Below, piece after piece: positions 7,086 to 13,458 of a stretch of 14,200 nucleotides of DNA. The stretch comes from JALHTV01 sp049510055 (GTDB lineage Bacteria > Planctomycetota > Phycisphaerae > SM23-33), in NCBI GenBank assembly GCA_049510055.1, contig JBEKZI010000057.1:1-14200 (forward strand), written 5' to 3'. Under the pieces are notes generated by a model. The model made no database searches. It saw only the letters and a program-made list of their open reading frames with translations, and was not told where the DNA came from. Position 1 is the stretch's first letter; every line of letters begins with the position of its first letter. The translations under genes were made by a program, and so were the position numbers.

Positions 7086-9353
7086 TCAAACCCCCCAAGG
7101 CTGGACCGGCCCGCGCCTATGGGCGTCGATCAGGCCGGCTAGGGTGACGGTCTGGCGCTGAGCGGCGGCGATTTCCTCGCGGCCGGGCCGGAATCCGCCC
7201 CATCGGGCGCGGTAGTACAGTTCCACAAGCTCCATCAAAGGAGCGGCGGGAAGGTGTAGGACCTCGGCCGCCTGCCGGGCCGTCTGCCGGGCGGTGCGGT
7301 CGTGCCGGACGCTTGGCCCCATGGACTCCAGGCGGTCCAGAAACGCCGGAATGAACGCCAAGGCGCCCCAGGGCCGCACGGCCAGGGCGACGGCCGCTTC
7401 CCGGCGCGAATGCCTGTGGCGGCGGATGCGAAGCAGCAGGATGGCCTCCAGCACCGTCGCCGCGATGCCCAACGCCACGGCCGTCCGCGCCATGGCCTGG
7501 TCGATCACGCCGTGAACGAGCATGTTGACGAACCCCTGACCGATCGCCCGGCCGATGCCCCGCACGAAAACCCACGCCCGCCGCGATCCGCGGGAAATTT
7601 CGTTCCACAGCCTCCGCTGGGAGACCAGGTCGTACCCGACGACCTTGTTGTACCACTGGAAGTTCCACTGGCTGATCAACTCATCCGCTTTCAGCCACCA
7701 GCTTCGACCGCTGGCCGGCCCTACGCCGGCCGGCGTGGCGTCCACCGTCACCCAGCCGACGTCGGCTACGTACACCTCGGTCCAGGCGTGGGCGTCCCGT
7801 TCCCGCACCACGTAATACTTCTCCGCAGCGCTGTACTCGCTGACCAGGAAGCCCGTCACCAGCCGGGCGGGCACGTCCAGCGCGCAGCACATCACCGTCA
7901 GGGCCGAGGCGAAGTATTCGCAGTTGCCATGATTCATGTAGAATAAAAAGTCCTCCACGCCGTCGCGGCCGGGATTGGCGTCGGACAGGTCCAGCGTGTA
8001 CGCGTAATTTTGCCTCAAGTGCTCGGCCAGGCGCCGGGCGATGGCCAAATCCAACTGGCCCTTGGCGCTCGGATCGCTCGAGCGGGCGGCCAAAAGGTCC
8101 CCGCACCACTGACGGGCCAGCCCGGCCACGCGGTCGGTAACCTTCACCCAGCCGGAGGGCGCATCGGTCCGGGGCGGGGCGAAGTCCTGCGCCAGGTACC
8201 GCTGCTGCTCCGCCGTCGCGGGCCGGGCCAAGACAAAAACCCGGTAGCGGACCGGCCGGTCGATCTGGGCGCGGCGGGTCAGGCTGACGGTCAGGTCGTC
8301 GCGCAGATGAAGGTTGCCTTCGGTTGTTTCCCACCGCAGCGTGGGATACGGGGCAAACAAATTCGGCAACAACAGGGGGTCCATCGCGACGCCGAACCCC
8401 TCGGCCCCGTCCAGCAGGGGAGAATCGCTCGGCGGCAGGAAGATGGCCATGGCGTCCGCCGCGTTGCGCCAGCCGGCGCCGTCGTAGCCTTCCAGCGCCC
8501 GGCCGCGGAAGTACCGCAGGGAATCGGTCAGCCCCGCTTTCCCTTCGTCGCAGGCGACCCACATCACGATGCGGTCGGAAAGGTGCACCTTCCTGGGCCG
8601 GCCCAGATGCACCTCGCTGCTGAAGCCGCTGGAGGAAGCCGCCGTCGCGCCGCCGGCCACCGCGGACACCGCGCTGCGGCCCGGTTCCCGGGGAACCACG
8701 AAGAACGAGACGATCCCCGCCACGACCATGCCGGTCAGCAGGACCACCAGTTTGCCCGCCACGGCCCGGCTGGGCCAATCGCGAATGACGTTCCAGGCGA
8801 CGCGCGACGCACTGAGCGGGGCGCTCTCGCACACCAAGCGCGCCTCGGCGGCGGAATCCAGGCCGCGCTTGATTGAGAGGATCATCGCCGCGTAACTGAC
8901 CAGGACGATGTACCCGATCAGCACCGCCGCGAACCACATCGCCTGGCACACCATCGCCGCCACCACCACCGTCAGCACGCTGAGGGCGAGCATCTGAACG
9001 TAGTCGCGGTTGGTCTTCCGCTCAAAGAGCTTGCAGACCTGGATGAGGATCATGAAATGGGCCAGCGCCACCGGCAAAAAGAGGTTCCGCAGGCGTATCT
9101 CCAACACCGTCACCCCCAGGGCCACCAGCACGGCGACGTTCACCCACAGGCTGTGGACGAAAATTTCGTGGCGCCGCTCCACGGCCAGGAGGTTGACGGC
9201 CACCGCGAAGGTCACCAGTAGCGCGTAGAACATGTTGCCTTCGGCCAGGGCGAACATCATGGCCCCCAGCCACAGCGTCGCCAGCAGCGGCCGCTCCAGG
9301 CGACGGCGGGCCTTCAGGGCGATCTCGGCTTCGGTGAAGCTCCGCAGGGGCAT
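7086..9353 (-). CDS. TgpA-like membrane transglutaminase (DUF3488/DUF4129 type)
   Basis: The product has 755 residues. About seven membrane segments fill residues 22–220. A large extracytoplasmic region follows, then one more span at about 622–642 and a cytoplasmic tail. The transglutaminase-like triad is intact: Cys478 in HGNCEYFASAL, His522 in DAHAWTEVYV and Asp538 in VTVDATP. The tail carries a DUF4129-like motif, LMELVELYYRARWGGFRPG, at about 706–724. This is the architecture of Pseudomonas TgpA, a membrane protein with a periplasmic cysteine transglutaminase/protease-like domain. ATG at 9353 overlaps the DUF58 stop codon by one base (TGATG) and has GGAGGTG six bases upstream, so the two are translationally coupled. 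The physiological substrate is not known for the family in this context. Confidence 0.92.
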   Translation of the reverse strand: MPLRSFTEAEIALKARRRLERPLLATLWLGAMMFALAEGNMFYALLVTFAVAVNLLAVERRHEIFVHSLWVNVAVLVALGVTVLEIRLRNLFLPVALAHFMILIQVCKLFERKTNRDYVQMLALSVLTVVVAAMVCQAMWFAAVLIGYIVLVSYAAMILSIKRGLDSAAEARLVCESAPLSASRVAWNVIRDWPSRAVAGKLVVLLTGMVVAGIVSFFVVPREPGRSAVSAVAGGATAASSSGFSSEVHLGRPRKVHLSDRIVMWVACDEGKAGLTDSLRYFRGRALEGYDGAGWRNAADAMAIFLPPSDSPLLDGAEGFGVAMDPLLLPNLFAPYPTLRWETTEGNLHLRDDLTVSLTRRAQIDRPVRYRVFVLARPATAEQQRYLAQDFAPPRTDAPSGWVKVTDRVAGLARQWCGDLLAARSSDPSAKGQLDLAIARRLAEHLRQNYAYTLDLSDANPGRDGVEDFLFYMNHGNCEYFASALTVMCCALDVPARLVTGFLVSEYSAAEKYYVVRERDAHAWTEVYVADVGWVTVDATPAGVGPASGRSWWLKADELISQWNFQWYNKVVGYDLVSQRRLWNEISRGSRRAWVFVRGIGRAIGQGFVNMLVHGVIDQAMARTAVALGIAATVLEAILLLRIRRHRHSRREAAVALAVRPWGALAFIPAFLDRLESMGPSVRHDRTARQTARQAAEVLHLPAAPLMELVELYYRARWGGFRPGREEIAAAQRQTVTLAGLIDAHRRGPVQPWGV

Positions 9354-10519
9354 CAGGGCACCTCCCCGGCGGCCGCGAGGGGATCATCTTCGAAGACCCT
9401 GGGCAAATCGTCGTCGCTGATGACCGAGAAGTTCCTACAGGCTGACCGCAACGGCCGCAGGGCCGCCTCCACGCTGCCGCGCCCCGCGACCAGCATGACC
9501 TGGGCCTCCTGGAGCCATCGGCGCTTTAAGGCGGCCACGACGCCGGCCAGCGGCGGCGCCGCCGCGTCGTCCACGTCCGCCAGGGCGGTCAGCAGCAGGT
9601 GCATTTGGCCCCTTCCGGCCGCCGGAGGCCAGGCGTCCGGCTTGCCTCCGCGGCCCAGGGCCAGGCCCACCTGGTAGCCACGAGCCAGGGCGTGCTCGAT
9701 CAGCGTGCCGGCGAAACGAATCCGCCGCTCCCGCCGCCAGCGCGCCTGGGGGGAGGCGTCTTCCAGCCGGGTATCCAGCAGGACCCACAGGATCTCCGGC
9801 TTGGGGCGGCACATCTCGCGGACCACCGGCACGGGCCGGTTGGCGGAGCGGCGCCAGTGGATCCATCGGGGGTTGTCGTCGCTGCGGTATTCGCGCAGGC
9901 CGAAGAACTCGTCCTGCCCGCCGGTGACCTGCGTGGGCGGACTCGTGGAGACCTCCACGGCACCCTGGTGGAGCATCTGCCGTTTCAGCTTGCCTCGCGC
10001 CGGCCAGATCACCAGCGACGCCTTGCGGCGGATGATCCGCCAGGCGGCCAGCAGGCCGAAAGGAAAGCTGCTGCGGACCCGCACGCCGGTCAGCTCCGCC
10101 CGGCCGCGGCGGCGGACCACGAACCGCGCCCCGGAGCGGAACGTCCCGGCCGGCGGCAGGTGGGCGCAAAAGCCGCAGGTCCTCTCGACGTCCGCCACGG
10201 GCAGCTCCTCCAGCGACACGGCCAGGCAGGATCGCTTGCGGCTGTTGCGGAGGTAATACCCCACGTGCACGGTCTGGTTCTGCCAGGCCTGGTGAGGCAT
10301 TTCCCGCTCCAGGAACACCGACTTCACCGTGCGCCGGGCTATCAGGGCGGAGATCGCCAGCGCGCCGACCATTGCCCCCAAGATGAGGAACAGTATGGCC
10401 GACTGGCTCTTGACGGTCGCCAGGGCCACGATGGCGGTCACGGCGAGGAACAGCCAGCCGGGCGGGGTCGGCCGAAGCCGAATGAACGAGCCTGGGGGTT
10501 GAGCGGGTCGGCGGCTCAT
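9353..10519 (-). CDS. DUF58 domain protein
   Basis: The product has 388 residues. Two hydrophobic segments at about 22–37 and 40–61 form a membrane hairpin. A beta-rich stretch containing VRVRSSFPFGLLAAWR at 147–161 precedes the DUF58 hallmark at 201–222, which has EFFGLREY, then DDNPRWIHW. The following segment, EILWVLLDTRLED (242–254), occupies the place of a von Willebrand A-type core, but the metal-site DxSxS pattern is absent. The gene sits 15 nt after moxR, with GGAG seven bases before its ATG, and overlaps the transglutaminase gene by one base. DUF58 proteins are usual partners of MoxR ATPases and are thought to act as adaptors or clients at the membrane; that role here is inferred from context. 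Confidence 0.92.
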   Translation of the reverse strand: MSRRPAQPPGSFIRLRPTPPGWLFLAVTAIVALATVKSQSAILFLILGAMVGALAISALIARRTVKSVFLEREMPHQAWQNQTVHVGYYLRNSRKRSCLAVSLEELPVADVERTCGFCAHLPPAGTFRSGARFVVRRRGRAELTGVRVRSSFPFGLLAAWRIIRRKASLVIWPARGKLKRQMLHQGAVEVSTSPPTQVTGGQDEFFGLREYRSDDNPRWIHWRRSANRPVPVVREMCRPKPEILWVLLDTRLEDASPQARWRRERRIRFAGTLIEHALARGYQVGLALGRGGKPDAWPPAAGRGQMHLLLTALADVDDAAAPPLAGVVAALKRRWLQEAQVMLVAGRGSVEAALRPLRSACRNFSVISDDDLPRVFEDDPLAAAGEVP

Positions 10520-10534
10520 GAAACGCTCCGGCGA

Positions 10535-11470
10535 TCAGCGGGGAACGGGTATTGTCCTGAGAATCTGATTGAAGACGGCCTCGGCGGTGGCGGCGGAGGC
10601 GTCGTGGCTCAGCGCCCGCGTCATCAGCCGGTGGGCGCAGACGCAGGTGGCCAGGTTCCGCACGTCGTCGGGGACGACGAAATCGCGGCTGTCCAGCAGG
10701 GCCGATGCCCGGGCCGCCTGCATCATGGCCAGGCTTCCGCGGGGCGACAGGCCGATGGCCAGTTCTTCGTTGCGCCGCGTCGCCTCGGCGATAGCCAGGA
10801 TGTAGTCGGTGATCGCGTCGTCTATTTTCACCGCCAGCACGCGTTCCTGGATGGCCAGCAGGTCCGCGGCGGTCATCACCGGCTTCAGCGCCGCCAGGCG
10901 CGTCCGCGCCGGCTGGATCAGCAGGATTTCGCGTTCCGTGGCCTGGTCGGGGTAGCCGACGGCCACGCGGAGCATAAAGCGGTCGAGCTGGTTCTCCGGC
11001 AGAAAGTAGGTGCCCTCGAACTCGTAGGGGTTCTGCGTGGCCAGGACCATGAACGGCGGGCCCAGCGGATAGGTCTTGCCGTCGGCGGTGACCTGGCCTT
11101 CGTTCATGGCCTCCAGCAGGGCGCTTTGGGTGCGCGGCGTGGTGCGGTTGATCTCGTCCACCAGGACGATCTGGGCGAAGATAGGGCCGGGCTTGAAAAT
11201 GAACTGCGTCGTGCGGGCGTCGTAGATGGTCACGCCCAGGATGTCGCTGGGGAGCAGGTCGGGGGTCAACTGGATGCGGTGGAACGTGCAATCGATGCTG
11301 CGGGCGATGGCGCGGGCGAGGATGGTCTTGCCCACCCCCGGCACGTCTTCCAGCAGCACGTGCCCGCGGGCCAGCAGCGCCACCAGCACCCGCCGGACCA
11401 CCTCCTCCTTGCCCAGGAGGACCGACTGAATGTTTCGCCGCAGGACCAACAACTTTTCCGCATGTTCCAT
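10535..11470 (-). CDS. moxR: MoxR-family AAA+ ATPase
   Basis: The product has 311 residues. The Walker A motif is GVGKT (45–49), Walker B is VLVDE (101–105), the sensor 1 region is ATQNP (143–147), and a sensor 2-type SPRG is at 241–244. The MoxR signature INRTTPRTQSALLEAMNEGQVT follows Walker B. MoxR ATPases are cytoplasmic oligomeric chaperone-like enzymes that mature or insert cofactors into partner complexes. A TTG at 11503 is also in frame, but ATG at 11470 is preferred: AGGGAG lies six bases upstream, and the predicted transcription start falls at about 11503–11500. The gene is first in the operon moxR–DUF58–transglutaminase. The client protein is unknown. Confidence 0.95.
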   Translation of the reverse strand: MEHAEKLLVLRRNIQSVLLGKEEVVRRVLVALLARGHVLLEDVPGVGKTILARAIARSIDCTFHRIQLTPDLLPSDILGVTIYDARTTQFIFKPGPIFAQIVLVDEINRTTPRTQSALLEAMNEGQVTADGKTYPLGPPFMVLATQNPYEFEGTYFLPENQLDRFMLRVAVGYPDQATEREILLIQPARTRLAALKPVMTAADLLAIQERVLAVKIDDAITDYILAIAEATRRNEELAIGLSPRGSLAMMQAARASALLDSRDFVVPDDVRNLATCVCAHRLMTRALSHDASAATAEAVFNQILRTIPVPR

Positions 11471-11509
11471 GGATCGCTCCCTTATCGGCGAAGGTCGCCT
11501 CAAGGCCGC

Positions 11510-11539
11510 ATTATAGCACCCCTGACCGGTCCGCTATAA
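11510..11539 (-). promoter_or_regulatory. Extended -10 promoter for the moxR operon
   Basis: On the minus strand a perfect TATAAT (11510–11515) is preceded by TGC (11516–11518), giving a consensus extended -10 element. The -35 region is poor: TTATAG at 11534–11539 matches TTGACA at three of six with an 18-base spacer. A TGn extension commonly compensates for a weak -35. Transcription should begin near 11503–11500, about 33 nt before the moxR ATG, which fits the ribosome binding site position. Confidence 0.7.
11511..11539. repeat. 29-bp inverted repeat spanning the divergent promoters
   Basis: TTATAGC (11511–11517) and its exact reverse complement GCTATAA (11533–11539) are separated by 15 bases that include the palindrome GACCGGTC. 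The left arm carries the moxR -10 on the minus strand. The right arm reads TATAAG (11535–11540) on the plus strand, five of six to the -10 consensus. The arms could be an operator, or simply the mirrored halves of a bidirectional promoter. Confidence 0.6.
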
Positions 11540-11605
11540 GTTCATCGGCCGCCGGAGGGGAGGCCTTTGGGTTCTTATGCAGCCCACCGTCCCGGCGGGA
11601 AGGGC

Positions 11606-11634
11606 TGGATTTCGGCGGCCGGATAGCGGATAAT
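11606..11634 (+). promoter_or_regulatory. Candidate promoter for the UDP-sugar dehydrogenase gene
   Basis: GATAAT (11629–11634) matches the -10 consensus at five of six bases. TGGATT (11606–11611) matches the -35 at three of six with a 17-base spacer. The leader would be about 68 nt and could form a small stem, GGCTG/CAGCC, at 11657–11675. The TATAAG at 11535–11540 is an alternative, more distant start. Confidence 0.35.
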
Positions 11635-11708
11635 TCCCCCTCCCAAAACAGGCCTGGGCTGGCTTAAGCACAGCCGCACGCCGGGGCCCCCTAACGACGG
11701 AGAAGACG

Positions 11709-13025
11709 ATGATTCGCGAGCTGCTGCACAAAATCGAGACGCGCAAGGCCGTGGTCGGCGTGGTGGGGCTAGGGTACGTCGGGCTGCCGCTGGTCCGGGA
11801 GTTCGTGCGCGGCGGGGTCCGCGTGCTGGGCTTCGACATCGACACGACCAAGATCGCCCACCTGGCGGCCGGGCGCAGCTACATCGAGCACATCCCCTCC
11901 TCGATGGTCCGCGAGATGGTCCGCAGCCGGCGATTCCAGGCCACCAGCGACTTCCGGCGGCTGTCGGAGCCGGACGCCATCCTCATCTGCGTGCCCACGC
12001 CGCTGACCAAGCAGCGCGAGCCGGACATGACTTACATCGTCAAGACGGCCGAGGCCATCGCCCCGCGGCTGCGCAAGGGGCAATTGGTCGTGCTGGAATC
12101 CACCACGTATCCGGGCACGACCCGCGAGGTGGTGCTGCCCATCCTGGAAAAATCTGGCCTGAAGGTCGGGCGGGACTTCTTCCTGGCCTTCTCGCCCGAG
12201 CGCGAGGACCCCGGAAGAAAGGACTACAGCACGCGGACCATCCCCAAGGTGGTCGGCGGGTACGACCGCAAATCCCTAGCCGCGGCGGTGGCCTGCTACC
12301 AGATCGCCGTCGCCAAGGTCGTCCCGGTGTCCAGTTGCGAAGCGGCGGAGGCGTCCAAAATTCTGGAGAACACCTATCGCTGCGTGAACATCGCCCTGGT
12401 CAACGAGCTGAAGGTGCTGCTGGACCGCATGGGCATCGACGTCTGGGAGGTGATTCGGGCGGCCAGCACCAAGCCGTTCGGCTTCACGCCGTTCTATCCC
12501 GGGCCGGGGCTGGGCGGGCACTGCATCCCCATCGACCCGTTCTACCTGGCCTGGAAGGCCCGCCAGTACGGGCTGACCACGCGATTCATCGAGCTGGCCG
12601 GGGAGGTCAACGTGACCATGCCGCGGTACGTCGTCGGCAAGCTGATGGACACCCTCAACGATCGCGGCCGCGCGCTGAAAGGCGCCAAGGTGCTCGTCCT
12701 GGGCTTGGCCTACAAGAAGGACATCGACGATGTGCGCGAAAGCCCCTCGCTGGAACTCATCGAGCTGCTGAAGCACAAAGGCGCCAAGGTGGACTACAAC
12801 GATCCCCACGTGCCGCGCACCCACAAAATGCGAGAGCACAACCTGAAGATGACCTCCAAGCCCCTCTCGGCGGCCATGCTGGCCGGCTATGACGCCGTCA
12901 TCATCAGCACCGACCACAGCAGCTACGATTACCAATCCATCGTGGACCGCGCCCGATTGGTCATCGACACCCGCAACGCCACCGCGGGCGTCAAGAGAGG
13001 CAAAGGCAAGATCGTCAAGGCATAG
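11709..13025 (+). CDS. wbpA: UDP-N-acetyl-D-hexosamine 6-dehydrogenase (WbpA/TviB family)
   Basis: The product has 438 residues, matching WbpA (about 436). It should oxidise the C6 hydroxyl of a UDP-N-acetylhexosamine to the uronic acid with two NAD+, in the cytoplasm, to supply surface polysaccharide synthesis. The Rossmann motif GVVGLGYVG is at 17–25. The ESTTYPGTT segment is at 130–138. A conserved Lys217–Asn221 pair lies in EASKILENTY, and the catalytic Cys272 is in GPGLGGHCIPIDPF. The C-terminal UDP-binding domain begins near 325 (KVLVLGLAYKKDIDDVRESPS). GGAG six bases before ATG sets the start. It stands alone on its strand here and diverges from moxR, so partner sugar enzymes lie elsewhere. 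GlcNAc versus GalNAc preference cannot be decided from sequence; the symbol denotes the family. Confidence 0.93.
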   Translation: MIRELLHKIETRKAVVGVVGLGYVGLPLVREFVRGGVRVLGFDIDTTKIAHLAAGRSYIEHIPSSMVREMVRSRRFQATSDFRRLSEPDAILICVPTPLTKQREPDMTYIVKTAEAIAPRLRKGQLVVLESTTYPGTTREVVLPILEKSGLKVGRDFFLAFSPEREDPGRKDYSTRTIPKVVGGYDRKSLAAAVACYQIAVAKVVPVSSCEAAEASKILENTYRCVNIALVNELKVLLDRMGIDVWEVIRAASTKPFGFTPFYPGPGLGGHCIPIDPFYLAWKARQYGLTTRFIELAGEVNVTMPRYVVGKLMDTLNDRGRALKGAKVLVLGLAYKKDIDDVRESPSLELIELLKHKGAKVDYNDPHVPRTHKMREHNLKMTSKPLSAAMLAGYDAVIISTDHSSYDYQSIVDRARLVIDTRNATAGVKRGKGKIVKA

Positions 13026-13039
13026 GCCGAAACTCCCCC

Positions 13040-13075
13040 GGCCTCTTCCCGTCGGCTCCCGGCATCCCAGAGGCC
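13040..13075. terminator. Weak inverted repeat between convergent genes
   Basis: GGCCTCT (13040–13046) pairs with AGAGGCC (13069–13075) across a 22-base loop. It lies just after the dehydrogenase stop and against the stop codon of the small minus-strand gene, so it could serve both transcripts. There is no proper T-run on either side and the loop is long, so support is weak. Confidence 0.25.
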
Positions 13076-13285
13076 TTAGGTCTTGTGCTCGCCCTGAAGG
13101 TCGGCCGCCCCCTGGTCCTCGGCCTCGTTGGGAACGCTGGTCACGCTCTCGGCGCCCCCGGCGGCGTGCGCCAGACCGTAGGTGCACCGAAACTTGATCA
13201 GGGCCTCGGTGGGATTGCTGGCCTCGACGACGGCCTCCGTCTCCCGGCCGTCGGCTCGCTGGCGATATCGAATCCGATAAACCAT
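13076..13285 (-). CDS. Small protein of unknown function, 69 aa
   Basis: The first half (MVYRIRYRQRADGRETEAVV) looks like two beta-strands. A short helix containing NPTEALIKFRC follows, and then an acidic tail that is likely disordered. There is no signal peptide or membrane segment. AGGAGG sits ten bases before the ATG, which is the best ribosome binding site in this part of the window and the main reason to accept the gene. It converges on the dehydrogenase and lies downstream of a terminator, so it probably has its own promoter; TTGCCC near 13338–13343 is a possible -35, but no good -10 is visible. The strand–strand–helix pattern with a mid-helix Cys might be a small binding domain; I do not recognise the family. 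Confidence 0.65.
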   Translation of the reverse strand: MVYRIRYRQRADGRETEAVVEASNPTEALIKFRCTYGLAHAAGGAESVTSVPNEAEDQGAADLQGEHKT

Positions 13286-13351
13286 TTTTCTTTCGCCTCC
13301 TGCCTATGCGGAAGAAACGTACGATTCGATTCGCCACGCGGGCAAATGGGG

Positions 13352-13382
13352 GAAATAAAACCGCCTCCGTCGCCGGAGGCGG
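13352..13382 (-). terminator. Intrinsic terminator downstream of the amidase frame
   Basis: On the minus strand a perfect nine-pair stem (CCGCCTCCG with CGGAGGCGG, 13361–13382), with a four-base loop, is followed directly by TTTTATTT. This is a classical Rho-independent terminator. It lies 77 nt after the stop codon of the trpC–amidase frame and upstream of the small protein gene. Confidence 0.8.
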
Positions 13383-13458
13383 GACATCGCGTTGAGGCCC
13401 GCCAGGCCGAGTCCATCCGCAGGCCGGCGGGGCTGCAAATCGCCGCTAAAAAAGCGGC

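Noticed and set aside
11471..11503. TTG start for moxR at 11503
   Set aside because: It lies at the predicted transcription start, while ATG at 11470 has AGGGAG six bases upstream.
9435..11539. Long open frames on both strands over the DUF58 and moxR genes
   Set aside because: Their translations are low-complexity Arg/Gly/Pro/Ala strings typical of shifted frames in GC-rich DNA, and the true frames carry clear domain motifs.
13442..13458. Six-pair hairpin just after the amidase stop codon
   Set aside because: Its loop is a T-run and no T-run follows the stem, so the better terminator at 13352–13382 was preferred.
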